The notes beneath the pieces were generated by a model. That model was not told the origin of the DNA, ran no database searches, and worked only from the letters and a program-made list of their open reading frames with translations. Positions 25,936-36,077 of a stretch of DNA of 36,729 nucleotides are shown here, piece after piece; position 1 is the stretch's first letter, and the number at the start of each line of letters is the position of its first letter. Source of the stretch: Agrococcus sp. HG114 (lineage in GTDB: Bacteria > Actinomycetota > Actinomycetes > Actinomycetales > Microbacteriaceae); NCBI RefSeq assembly GCF_024723325.1, contig NZ_JANQCH010000009.1, forward strand, positions 1-36,729, written 5' to 3'. A program made the translations under genes and the position numbers.

Positions 25936-27126
25936 TCAGTCGTCCGAGCGCGATCCGAAGACGATCTCGTCCCAGCTGGGCATCGCCGCCCTCGAGCCGC
26001 GCTTCTTGGCTCCGACCGGCCCGGTCGCCTGGGCGCGCTGCGGACGCTGCGCGGGCTCGGGCTCCTCCGGTGCGTCGGTCGCCGCGACGGGGACCGGGTC
26101 GCTCTCCGCGGTCCGCAGCGCAGCCTCGCGCTCGCTGCGCCGGCGCCGCAGGGCGTCGAGCAGCTCCGCGGTGTGGTTCGGCTGCGTCGCGGCGGCGGGC
26201 CGGTTGATGGCCGCCGCCTGCACGTTCTCGGGCTGGCTGCCGACCTCGCCGCCGCGGCGCCGCAGCCACGGGTTCTCGGCGCGCGTCGGCTCCTTGGCGC
26301 GCTCCTCGGGGGCCGTCTCGGTGAGCGCGGCGGAGGCGACGGCGTCCTCGAGCCCGACGCCCGGCTCGACGGGGCTCGGCGCCGAGCGAGCCGGGCCGCG
26401 CTGGATCCGGAACGCGTCCGAGTCGAAGCGGCCCGCGTCGCCCGTCGCGGCGCGCTGCGAGATCGGGGGAGCCGGGGTCTCGGCCGCGGCGGGGGCGTCC
26501 GTGGGCTCCGGCTGCGGGGCCTGCGGCCGGCCCTGCTGGTCGATCGCCCGCAGCCGCGGCACGAGCACGCTCGTCGCGTCGCTCGACTGGCTCAGCGACG
26601 TCGCCTCCTTGCCGCGCGGCGTGAGCGTGGCCTTCTTCGGCTCGTAGCCCCAGAGCGCCTCGTGCTGGATGCCCTCGGTCGTGAAGCGCAGCCGCAGCGT
26701 CCACGCGCCGCCGTCGGCGTCCTTCCACGCCGCCCACGAGCGATCGGTCGCGCGGAGGTCGTCGAGGCGCTCGGCGATCGCCGCGCCGAACGCCTGCTCG
26801 CCCGCGAGCGGGTCGATGTCGCCGGTCGCGACGGGGATCGACAGGGCCGACTCGAGCATGTGCGCCCGCTCGGCGAGCACGGGGGCCTCGAAGCGCTCGA
26901 TGTAGGCGAGCTCCTCGCCGGTCGACGACGCCACCTCCTGCGCGGTCATGCCGCCGCGGATGAGCGACTGGATCTCGCGCGGGCTCGCCTTCCGCTCGCG
27001 GTGGGCGACGGCCGGCTGCTTGCGCCGCTCCGGCAGGCTCGCGACGGGCACGCGGAAGCGCTCGCCGGACTCCGACTCGAGGATGAGCACGTCGTCCTCG
27101 ACGCCGATGACGCTCAGCTGCTGCAT
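25936..27126 (-). CDS. sepH: SepH, actinobacterial septation protein (DUF3071)
   Basis: SepH binds FtsZ and promotes its assembly at division sites in Streptomyces and mycobacteria. 396 residues here. The N-terminal DUF3071 domain (about 1-200) has the start MQQLSVIGVEDDVLILES, a helix-turn-helix-like segment (IQSLIRGGMTAQEVASSTGEE, split over about residues 52-73) and WTLRLRFTTEGIQHEALWGYEPKKATLTP. A long disordered Pro/Ala/Glu-rich middle follows. The C-terminal peptide SRAAMPSWDEIVFGSR is typical of the family. The ATG at the conserved MQQL follows AGGAAGGA by about 10 nt. Divergent from the DUF4193 gene, which matches known actinobacterial order. Confidence 0.93.
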   Translation of the reverse strand: MQQLSVIGVEDDVLILESESGERFRVPVASLPERRKQPAVAHRERKASPREIQSLIRGGMTAQEVASSTGEELAYIERFEAPVLAERAHMLESALSIPVATGDIDPLAGEQAFGAAIAERLDDLRATDRSWAAWKDADGGAWTLRLRFTTEGIQHEALWGYEPKKATLTPRGKEATSLSQSSDATSVLVPRLRAIDQQGRPQAPQPEPTDAPAAAETPAPPISQRAATGDAGRFDSDAFRIQRGPARSAPSPVEPGVGLEDAVASAALTETAPEERAKEPTRAENPWLRRRGGEVGSQPENVQAAAINRPAAATQPNHTAELLDALRRRRSEREAALRTAESDPVPVAATDAPEEPEPAQRPQRAQATGPVGAKKRGSRAAMPSWDEIVFGSRSDD

Positions 27127-27279
27127 GATTCGTCGGTCCTTCCTGCCGGTGACGGGTCGAGCCAGCATCCCACGGGCCTCGCTCGCGCACCGGGAATGCA
27201 CCGGGCGCGCCGCGCGTTCGGTGGGGTGACAGCGTGCGCGACGGAACGAGGGCCGGGCCCGCCGGGCCCATCCGCCTCC

Positions 27280-27320
27280 CAGATATCTGATTTGCTCCGC
27301 TGTCGCGTTTGGTGCAGACT
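27280..27320 (+). promoter_or_regulatory. Promoter of the DUF4193 gene with flanking palindrome
   Basis: TTGCTC (27292-27297), a 17-bp spacer and CAGACT (27315-27320) form a plausible -35/-10 pair, with a leader of about 33 nt and GAGGA before the ATG. A perfect 10-nt palindrome CAGATATCTG (27280-27289) abuts the -35, an AT-rich island in GC-rich DNA. The remaining bases of the 233-bp gap up to sepH hold only GC-rich palindromes I cannot interpret. Confidence 0.5.
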
Positions 27321-27359
27321 GTGCGCCGACGCCGCCCCAAAGAACCACGAGGACTCCGC

Positions 27360-27644
27360 ATGGCCACCGATTACGACGCCCCCCGCAAGACCGACGACGA
27401 GAGCGAGTCGATCGAGGCGCTGAAGGAGCGGGTGCCGGCGAAGAGCGTCTCGACGGACGAGGATGCCGACAACCCCGGCAGCTTCGACCTGTCGGCCGCC
27501 GACCTCGCGGACGTGGAGCTCGACGTCGTCGTGCTGCCGCCGCAGGAGGACGAGTTCACGTGCGTCAACTGCTTCCTCGTGAAGCACCGGCTGCAGTTCG
27601 ACCACGAGACGAAGCTCGGCCCGATCTGCCGCGAGTGCGCCTGA
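27360..27644 (+). CDS. DUF4193 family protein
   Basis: 94 residues. The conserved MATDYDAPRKTDDE start marks this small acidic actinobacterial family. The C-terminus has CVNCFLVKHRLQ and ICRECA, a C-x2-C plus C-x2-C set fitting a zinc ribbon. The middle is acidic. GAGGA lies 7 nt before the ATG. No function is known to me. It sits between sepH and dut as in other actinobacteria, which argues for a housekeeping role. Confidence 0.9.
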   Translation: MATDYDAPRKTDDESESIEALKERVPAKSVSTDEDADNPGSFDLSAADLADVELDVVVLPPQEDEFTCVNCFLVKHRLQFDHETKLGPICRECA

Positions 27645-27667
27645 CGCCCCTGGCCGCCTGACGCTGC

Positions 27668-28120
27668 CTAGTGCCGGCGCGCGGCCTCGATCGCGGCCGC
27701 CAGCCGCTCCGGTCGGCGGGAGCTGATCAGCCACGCGGGGGTGGGGTCCTCGGGGTCCACGACCGCGGCTCGCACGAGCGCCCTGGTCCACGGCGACACG
27801 ACGTGGTGCTCGTCCGGGTCCCACCCGCCCCGCAGCGCCGACGTGGCCGCGTCGCCCCCGAGCACCTGCGGCTCGCCGAGGTGCTCGACCGGGATGCGCG
27901 CGCGGCCCGCGCGCAGGATCCCGTCCCGCAACTCGACGACCGGCGCGCCGAGCCACAGCAGCGCGACGACCCCGACGTAGAGCGCGACCGCGATGGCGAT
28001 GCCGGCCTGCACGTCGATCGGCAGGAACACGAGCAGCACCGCGGGCACGATGAGCAGCAGCACGAGGAGGAGCCACCACGGCGGCACGAGCCGTTCGCGG
28101 TGGGTGGGCGCGGTTTCCAT
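27668..28120 (-). CDS. DUF3093 family membrane protein
   Basis: 150 residues with two hydrophobic helices (about 15-33 and 37-58), followed by a cytosolic or extracytosolic domain of about 90 residues with the family pattern [21 protein letters not shown] and [14 protein letters not shown]. Function unknown. Divergent from dut, as in other actinobacterial genomes. On its strand GAGGAT (28132 to 28127) lies 6 nt before the ATG with no ribosome site, a weak match to the leaderless pattern. Confidence 0.85.
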   Translation of the reverse strand: METAPTHRERLVPPWWLLLVLLLIVPAVLLVFLPIDVQAGIAIAVALYVGVVALLWLGAPVVELRDGILRAGRARIPVEHLGEPQVLGGDAATSALRGGWDPDEHHVVSPWTRALVRAAVVDPEDPTPAWLISSRRPERLAAAIEAARRH

Positions 28121-28175
28121 GCCCCCATCCTCTCGCGCGGCCGCACCGGGTTTCTCCCGCTCGCTCGCGCTCGGC

Positions 28176-28181
28176 TAGCCT
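28176..28181 (+). promoter_or_regulatory. -10 element TAGCCT before dut
   Basis: TAGCCT ends 8 nt before the dut ATG and no Shine-Dalgarno fits between, so transcription probably starts at the A of the ATG. Confidence 0.55.
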
Positions 28182-28189
28182 CGACTCCG

Positions 28190-28642
28190 ATGGAGCAGGT
28201 CGAAGTCCTCGTCACCGGATCGCCGGTGCCCGCCTACGCGCACCCGGGCGACGCCGGGGCCGACGTGCACGCCGCCGAGTCGGTGACGCTCGCCCCCGGG
28301 GAGCGAGCGCTCGTCGGCACGGGGGTGGCGATCGCGCTGCCGGCCGGCTACGCCGCGTTCGTGCACCCGCGCAGCGGCCTCGCCGCGAAGCACGGCATCA
28401 CGATCGTGAACGCGCCCGGCACCGTCGACGCCGGATACCGGGGCGAGATCAAGGTGAACCTGCTCAACACCGGCAGCGCGCCGCACCGCATCGAGGTGGG
28501 CGACCGCATCGCGCAGCTCGTCGTCCAGCGCGTCGAGCGCGTGCGCTTCGTCGAGGTCGAGCGGCTGCCGGGCTCGGATCGGGGGGAGCGCGGGCACGGA
28601 TCGACCGGCTTCGGCGCTGCCCGGGAGGAGATCGCACGATGA
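28190..28642 (+). CDS. dut: dUTP diphosphatase (dUTPase)
   Basis: Trimeric dUTPase that splits dUTP to dUMP and pyrophosphate, keeping uracil out of DNA and feeding dTMP synthesis. 150 residues. All five family motifs are present: DAGAD (21-25), PRSGL (60-64), [11 protein letters not shown] (77-87, with catalytic D80 and Y83), GDRIAQL (104-110), and the P-loop-like [10 protein letters not shown] (134-143). The ATG is chosen from the conserved length and the upstream -10. ATGA overlap with the DUF3710 gene. Confidence 0.96.
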   Translation: MEQVEVLVTGSPVPAYAHPGDAGADVHAAESVTLAPGERALVGTGVAIALPAGYAAFVHPRSGLAAKHGITIVNAPGTVDAGYRGEIKVNLLNTGSAPHRIEVGDRIAQLVVQRVERVRFVEVERLPGSDRGERGHGSTGFGAAREEIAR

Positions 28643-29235
28643 CCGACACGACGGACAGCCAGGACGACGCGCTCGACGAGGAGCTCGTCGAGAAGATCGC
28701 GCCCGCCGATCGGGCCGTCGCGGGCCCGCTCGACGAGTCCGAGGCGCCCGTGCGCCCCTACGTCGACCTCGGCGGCCTCCGCATCGTGCCGCGACCCGGC
28801 ATGCAGATGCGGCTCGAGGTCGAGGAGAAGACGAAGCGGATCGTCGCGGTCACCCTCGAGCACGAGGGATCGACCGTGCAGCTGCAGCCGTTCGCCGCGC
28901 CGCGGAGCGAGGGGATCTGGCTCCCGGTGCGCGACGTGCTGCGCGGCCAGCTCGAGCGCCAGGGCGCCGCGGTCGAGGAGGCCGAGGGCCCCCTCGGGCC
29001 CGAGCTGCGCGCGCGGCTCTCGGTCGGGCCCGATGGCGCACCGCGCGCGGTGCGCATCATCGGCGTCGACGGACCCCGGTGGATGCTGCAGGGCCTCATC
29101 GGCGGGCAGGCGGCGCTCGACGACGCGCACGCCGAGCGGGCGCTCGAGCTGTTCCGCTCGACCGTGGTGTGCCGCGGCGTGCAGCCGATGCCGCCGCGCG
29201 AGCTCATCCCGCTGAGCGCGCCGAAGCCGGTCTGA
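28639..29235 (+). CDS. DUF3710 family protein
   Basis: 198 residues. Recognised as the DUF3710 family that follows dut in actinobacteria: an acidic, disordered start (1-40), then [39 protein letters not shown] and [17 protein letters not shown]. Soluble, no signal peptide. Function unknown. Translationally coupled to dut by a 4-nt overlap and followed after 3 nt by the DUF3159 gene, so the three form one operon. Confidence 0.9.
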   Translation: MTDTTDSQDDALDEELVEKIAPADRAVAGPLDESEAPVRPYVDLGGLRIVPRPGMQMRLEVEEKTKRIVAVTLEHEGSTVQLQPFAAPRSEGIWLPVRDVLRGQLERQGAAVEEAEGPLGPELRARLSVGPDGAPRAVRIIGVDGPRWMLQGLIGGQAALDDAHAERALELFRSTVVCRGVQPMPPRELIPLSAPKPV

Positions 29236-29238
29236 GCC

Positions 29239-29979
29239 GTGGCGAGCGAGCGAGGCGGCAGCGGCGAGCCCTCCTTCTCCGATCAGGTGGGCGCCGCGAT
29301 CCGCGGCTCGAAGCTCGGCCACCTCGATCCGGCGTCGCGGCCGACCCCGGGCGCGCTCCTCGGCGCCATGGGCGGCGCACGCGGCCTCATCGAGTCGCTC
29401 GTGCCCGGCGTGCTCTTCCTCGTCCTCTACGCGACCACCAAGGACGTGCTGTGGTCGGTGCTCGTGCCGCTCGCCGTCTCGGTCGCGTTCGTCGCGTGGC
29501 GGGTCGTGCAGCGCGGTCAGCCGGTGCTCGCGTTCGCGGGTCTCATCGGCGTCGGCATCTCGGCCGCCGTCGCCCTCTTCACCGGTCAGGGCGAGGACAA
29601 CTTCCTCTGGGGGTTCACCGTCAACACCGCCGTCGTGGCGGTGCTCCTCGTCAGCATGCTCGCGCGCCGCCCGCTCGTGGGGCTCATCGCGGGCGCCCTG
29701 ACCTCGAAGCCGCACGCGTGGCGCACCGAGCGCGCCAAGCGCGCCGTCGCGTGGCGCGCGACCCTGCTGTGGCTCGTCGTCATCGGGGCCCGGCTCGCGG
29801 TGCAGGTGCCGATGTACCTCGCGGCCGACGCGGGCACCGAGGGGGCGGTCGAGGCGCTCGCCGCCACGAAGCTCGCGATGGGGGTGCCCCTCTACCTCGC
29901 CGCGCTGTGGGTCACGTGGCTCATGGTCCGCACGGTGCTCGACACACCTGAGGATGCGCCGGAGCGGCCCCGAGCATAG
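29239..29979 (+). CDS. DUF3159 family membrane protein
   Basis: 246 residues with about five to six hydrophobic segments, starting at [18 protein letters not shown] (about residue 50). An N-terminal soluble stretch of about 45 residues precedes them. The family is actinobacterial and of unknown function. GTG start, 3 nt after the DUF3710 stop. The stop abuts a perfect palindrome in front of acnA, so the operon probably ends here. Confidence 0.87.
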   Translation: MASERGGSGEPSFSDQVGAAIRGSKLGHLDPASRPTPGALLGAMGGARGLIESLVPGVLFLVLYATTKDVLWSVLVPLAVSVAFVAWRVVQRGQPVLAFAGLIGVGISAAVALFTGQGEDNFLWGFTVNTAVVAVLLVSMLARRPLVGLIAGALTSKPHAWRTERAKRAVAWRATLLWLVVIGARLAVQVPMYLAADAGTEGAVEALAATKLAMGVPLYLAALWVTWLMVRTVLDTPEDAPERPRA

Positions 29980-30001
29980 GATATCTTGACGTCAAGATAT
30001 C
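29980..30001. promoter_or_regulatory. Perfect 22-nt palindrome upstream of acnA (candidate operator)
   Basis: Half-site GATATCTTGAC is followed directly by its reverse complement, centred on GACGTC. It is AT-rich against very GC-rich surroundings and begins one base after the upstream stop codon. A probable -10 (TAGACT, 30038-30043) lies 36 nt downstream, so the site would cover or sit just upstream of the -35 region. Size and symmetry suit a MarR- or TetR-type dimer; none is encoded nearby. Confidence 0.65.
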
Positions 30002-30037
30002 TCCGTCGCCGACCGCCCCGAGCGCGAGGCGGAGGCA

Positions 30038-30043
30038 TAGACT
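30038..30043 (+). promoter_or_regulatory. Candidate -10 (TAGACT) of acnA
   Basis: TAGACT lies 43 nt before the acnA ATG. The leader of about 36 nt ends with the ribosome site AGAGGAG (30074-30080). No good -35 is seen, which suits an activator-dependent or extended contact promoter. Confidence 0.45.
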
Positions 30044-30086
30044 TCAGGCGCAGCCAGCGCATCCCGTGAGACCCAGAGGAGTCACG

Positions 30087-32903
<2,817 letters not shown>

Positions 32904-32913
32904 GCATGCCGAC

Positions 32914-32951
32914 CAGAGCGCGCCCCCGGCTTCGTCCGCGGGCGCGCTCTG
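32914..32951 (+). terminator. Terminator hairpin after acnA
   Basis: A 12-bp perfect stem (CAGAGCGCGCCC with GGGCGCGCTCTG) with a 14-nt loop starts 10 nt after the stop codon. No U-run. Confidence 0.8.
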
Positions 32952-32988
32952 CGCATCCGCCGGCTCCGCGGCCCTCGGCGCCCAGGGC

Positions 32989-34050
32989 GTGAGGATGCGC
33001 GTGGCGTTCACGACGGCACGGCGTGCCCTCGACCTGCCGGCGCCGATCGACGCGTGGAGCCGCCTCGTGTGCCAGGAGGACGGGCCGCTCGTGCTCGCCG
33101 TGCTCGAGTCGCGGGGCTCGATCGGCCCATGGGCCGCGGTGGACGCCGCCACCGGCCGAGTCGCGGTCGGCAGCGATCTCGCGCCGGTCTCCGACGGCGT
33201 GCTCGATCCGGCGGGAGCGGGGCTGCTGCTGACGCAGCGCGGGCTCGCGCGCGTGGCAGCCGACGACCCGCCCCGCGTGCTGGGGCTGCGCGGCGCGGGC
33301 GTCGGCAGGGGGAAGGACGATCACGAGCAGCTCCTCGACACGATCGCGCCCGACGTGGCGGTCGTGGGCCGGTGGTCCCGGGCGGGGGCGAAGCTCGTTC
33401 GGGTGAGCACCGGCGAGGTCATCCGCCGGCTGAGCGCTCAGGGGCCCTTCCTGGCCATGCCGGCGGCTGCCGGGCGCTCTCGGCTCTGGGCGTTCGGGAG
33501 CGGCACCGTCGTGGCGCTCGACGCGAGCTCATGGCGCACCCTCGAGCGGTCGGCGGCGCCTCGCGGGCTCGCCGCGTGCTGGACGCCGTACGGGGCGGTC
33601 GCGCTGCTGGGCGAGGCCGACCCGGCCTACCGGGAGGGTGCAGCCCACGCACTGCTCCGCGACCTCGCGCCGCCCGCGCTGCGCTCGCGCCTCCGGTCGC
33701 CGTTCGGCGGACTCCGGCTCGCGCTCCTCGACGAGCGCCTCGACGAGCTCGCCTCGGCGGACGCGCCCTGGCTCTCGACCGCGCTCCCGGACCCGGACGG
33801 CAGGGGAGTCGCGTGGCTGCGCGCCGACGGGGAGGGACGAGCGGTCCTCGCGACCTCGCTCGGGCTCACCGTGATCGATCCGGCGACGCTCGAGCCGCTC
33901 GGGCAGCACAGGACGGACTGGCTGCCCACCTCGTGGTCGGGAGCCTCGCGCGCCGTCCACCGCTCGGGCCCGCGGGAGCTGACCGTCGTCGAGTGGTCCG
34001 CTGGGAGCCCGGCCGCGGGCGTGGGGCGCCCGGCGACTACGATGGGGTGA
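32989..34050 (+). CDS. Unrecognised protein between acnA and dxs
   Basis: 353 residues from GTG 32989, or 351 from ATG 32995; neither start has a clear ribosome site or a TAnnnT element at the usual distance. No signal peptide or transmembrane helix. The sequence has repeated short beta-like units such as GPWAAVDAATGRVAVGS, LLLTQRGLARVA, RLWAFGSGTVVALDASSW and AVLATSLGLTVIDPATLEPLG, spaced about 40-50 residues, which suggests a beta-propeller. I do not recognise a family. Its stop is 2 nt before the dxs ATG, and the dxs promoter element lies inside its last codons. Confidence 0.75.
   Translation: MRMRVAFTTARRALDLPAPIDAWSRLVCQEDGPLVLAVLESRGSIGPWAAVDAATGRVAVGSDLAPVSDGVLDPAGAGLLLTQRGLARVAADDPPRVLGLRGAGVGRGKDDHEQLLDTIAPDVAVVGRWSRAGAKLVRVSTGEVIRRLSAQGPFLAMPAAAGRSRLWAFGSGTVVALDASSWRTLERSAAPRGLAACWTPYGAVALLGEADPAYREGAAHALLRDLAPPALRSRLRSPFGGLRLALLDERLDELASADAPWLSTALPDPDGRGVAWLRADGEGRAVLATSLGLTVIDPATLEPLGQHRTDWLPTSWSGASRAVHRSGPRELTVVEWSAGSPAAGVGRPATTMG
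34038..34043 (+). promoter_or_regulatory. -10 element (TACGAT) for dxs inside the upstream gene
   Basis: TACGAT lies 9 nt before the dxs ATG, within the last codons of the upstream reading frame. A leader of at most about 2 nt is expected. An in-frame GTG at 34047 is a less likely start. Confidence 0.45.
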
Positions 34051-34052
34051 CT

Positions 34053-36023
34053 ATGGCGATCCTCGATCAGATCCACGGGCCTCGCGACCTCGACGGCCTC
34101 TCGGGGGCGCAGCTGCAGGAGCTCGCGGGCGAGATCCGCGCGTTCCTGATCCGCGAGGTCGCGCGCACGGGCGGGCACCTCGGCCCGAACCTGGGCGTCG
34201 TCGAGCTCACGATGGCGATGCACCGGGTCTTCGACTCGCCGCGCGACGCGTTCGTGTTCGACACCGGCCACCAGTCGTACGTGCACAAGCTCCTCACGGG
34301 GCGCCAGGACTTCTCGAGGCTGCGGCAGAAGGGCGGCCTCGCCGGCTACCCGCAGCGCGCCGAGAGCGAGCACGACATCGTCGAGTCGAGCCACGCATCC
34401 TCCTCCCTCTCGTGGGCGGAGGGGATCAGCCGCGCCTTCGACATCACCGGTCAGCACGATCGATCGGTCGTGGCGGTCGTGGGCGACGGCGCCCTGACCG
34501 GCGGCATGACGTGGGAGGCGCTCAACAACATCTCCGACGACAACAGCCGCCGGCTCGTGATCGTCGTGAACGACAACGGGCGCTCCTACGCGCCCACGAT
34601 CGGCGGCATGGCGCGCTTCCTCAACGGCGTGCGCACACGGCGGTCGTACACGAGCCTGCGCGGCTCGAGCGAGCGGATGTTCTCGCGGCTCGGGCACCCC
34701 GGCCGCGCGCTCTACCGCGGCGTGCGGGGCGCGACCCACGGGTTCCTCACGCGCTTCGTCAACAACGAGGTGCTGTACTCCAACCTCGACATCAAGTACC
34801 TCGGCCCCATCGACGGCCACGACCTGGGGGCGCTCGAGGAGGCGCTCGCGCAGGCCCGCGACTTCGGCGCGCCCGTCATCGTGCACGTCATCACGCAGAA
34901 GGGCCAGGGGTTCGACCCGGCCATCAACGACGAGGCCGACCAGTTCCACGCCGTAGGGCAGATCGACCCCGAGACGGGGGAGCCGCTCTCGAGCGCCGGG
35001 CGCCCCTCGTGGACCTCGGTGTTCGCGGAGGAGCTCGTCTCGATCGCGAAGCGCGACGAGCGCATCGTCGGCATCACCGCCGCCATGCTACGGCCGACGG
35101 GCCTCGACCGGCTCGCGGCCTACGACGCGTCGCGGGTGCTCGACGTGGGCATCGCCGAGCAGCACGCCGTCACGACCGCGGCGGGGCTCGCGTACGGGGG
35201 GCTCCACCCCGTGGTCGCGATCTACGCGACGTTCCTGAACCGGGCGTTCGACCAGGTGCTCATGGACGTCGCCCTGCACCGCGCGGGCGTCACGTTCGTG
35301 CTCGATCGGGCGGGCGTGACGGGACCCGACGGCCCGAGCCACCACGGCATGTGGGACCTCGCGCTGCTCCAGTTCGTGCCGGGCATCCGCCTCGCCGCGC
35401 CGCGCGACGCCGCGCGCCTGCAGGAGGAGCTGCGCGAGGCGGTCGCCGTCGACGACGCCCCCACGGTCATCCGCTACCCGAAGGGCTCTGCGCCCAACGA
35501 GATCGAGGCGGTGCGGCGCACCGGCGACGGCGTCGACGTGCTCGTCGAGGCGCCGCACCGCGACGTGCTCATCATCGCGATCGGCGCGTTCGCGCACCTC
35601 GCGATGGACGTCGCGCAGCGCGTGCAGGCCCAGGGCATCGGCGTGACGGTCATCGACCCGCGGTGGGTCGTGCCCGTCGCGCGCTCGGTCGTCGAGCTCG
35701 CGCGCGAGCACCGCATCGTCATCACGCTCGAGGACGGCGTGCGCGTCGGCGGGATCGGCACGCGCGTGCGGCAGGAGCTGCGCGCCGCGGGCGTCGACAC
35801 CCCGGTCGACGAGCTCGGCCTGCCGGATGCGTTCATCGACCACGCGGAGCGGGGCGAGATCCTCGAGGACGTCGGGCTCTCCGCGCAGACGATCGCGCGC
35901 AACATCGTGCAGCAGGTGCTGGGCACGGGTCGGGTGCCGGTCGCGCGGCCGCTCCCCGAGGAGCCGCTGCGGTTCGACGCCGAGCGCGCGGAGGCGCACC
36001 CGCCGAGCGCGCCCGCCGACTGA
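34053..36023 (+). CDS. dxs: 1-deoxy-D-xylulose-5-phosphate synthase
   Basis: Thiamine-diphosphate enzyme that joins pyruvate and glyceraldehyde-3-phosphate, the first step of the MEP isoprenoid route. 656 residues. N-terminal marks are GGHLGPNLGVVELT and DTGHQSYVHKLLTGR; the ThDP-binding GDG is at 144-146 with the following EALNN. The transketolase-like middle has GVTGPDGPSHHGMWDL. The C-terminal domain ends near residue 625, followed by a short Pro/Glu/Ala tail. The ATG sits at the conserved length; the frame is open far upstream only by chance. No competing gene copy is seen. Confidence 0.96.
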   Translation: MAILDQIHGPRDLDGLSGAQLQELAGEIRAFLIREVARTGGHLGPNLGVVELTMAMHRVFDSPRDAFVFDTGHQSYVHKLLTGRQDFSRLRQKGGLAGYPQRAESEHDIVESSHASSSLSWAEGISRAFDITGQHDRSVVAVVGDGALTGGMTWEALNNISDDNSRRLVIVVNDNGRSYAPTIGGMARFLNGVRTRRSYTSLRGSSERMFSRLGHPGRALYRGVRGATHGFLTRFVNNEVLYSNLDIKYLGPIDGHDLGALEEALAQARDFGAPVIVHVITQKGQGFDPAINDEADQFHAVGQIDPETGEPLSSAGRPSWTSVFAEELVSIAKRDERIVGITAAMLRPTGLDRLAAYDASRVLDVGIAEQHAVTTAAGLAYGGLHPVVAIYATFLNRAFDQVLMDVALHRAGVTFVLDRAGVTGPDGPSHHGMWDLALLQFVPGIRLAAPRDAARLQEELREAVAVDDAPTVIRYPKGSAPNEIEAVRRTGDGVDVLVEAPHRDVLIIAIGAFAHLAMDVAQRVQAQGIGVTVIDPRWVVPVARSVVELAREHRIVITLEDGVRVGGIGTRVRQELRAAGVDTPVDELGLPDAFIDHAERGEILEDVGLSAQTIARNIVQQVLGTGRVPVARPLPEEPLRFDAERAEAHPPSAPAD

Positions 36024-36065
36024 CGCAGCGCCGCGGGCGACCGCGGTGCGGGACCGAGCCGGCCG

Positions 36066-36071
36066 TAGGGT
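36066..36071 (+). promoter_or_regulatory. -10 element TAGGGT of a leaderless hydrate-dehydratase transcript
   Basis: TAGGGT ends exactly 6 nt before the ATG at 36078, with no ribosome site between. The dxs stop is 43 nt upstream; a short CCGCGG/CCGCGG hairpin (36031-36046) lies between them. Confidence 0.6.
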
Positions 36072-36077
36072 GGCGGC

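Noticed and set aside
27255-27269. GC palindrome (GGGCCCG/CGGGCCC) in the sepH-DUF4193 gap
   Set aside because: Short and made only of G and C, so expected by chance in this DNA; no link to a start or stop.
33054-34052. Long upstream extension of dxs
   Set aside because: It is the shadow frame of the preceding gene; Dxs homology begins at the ATG at 34053.
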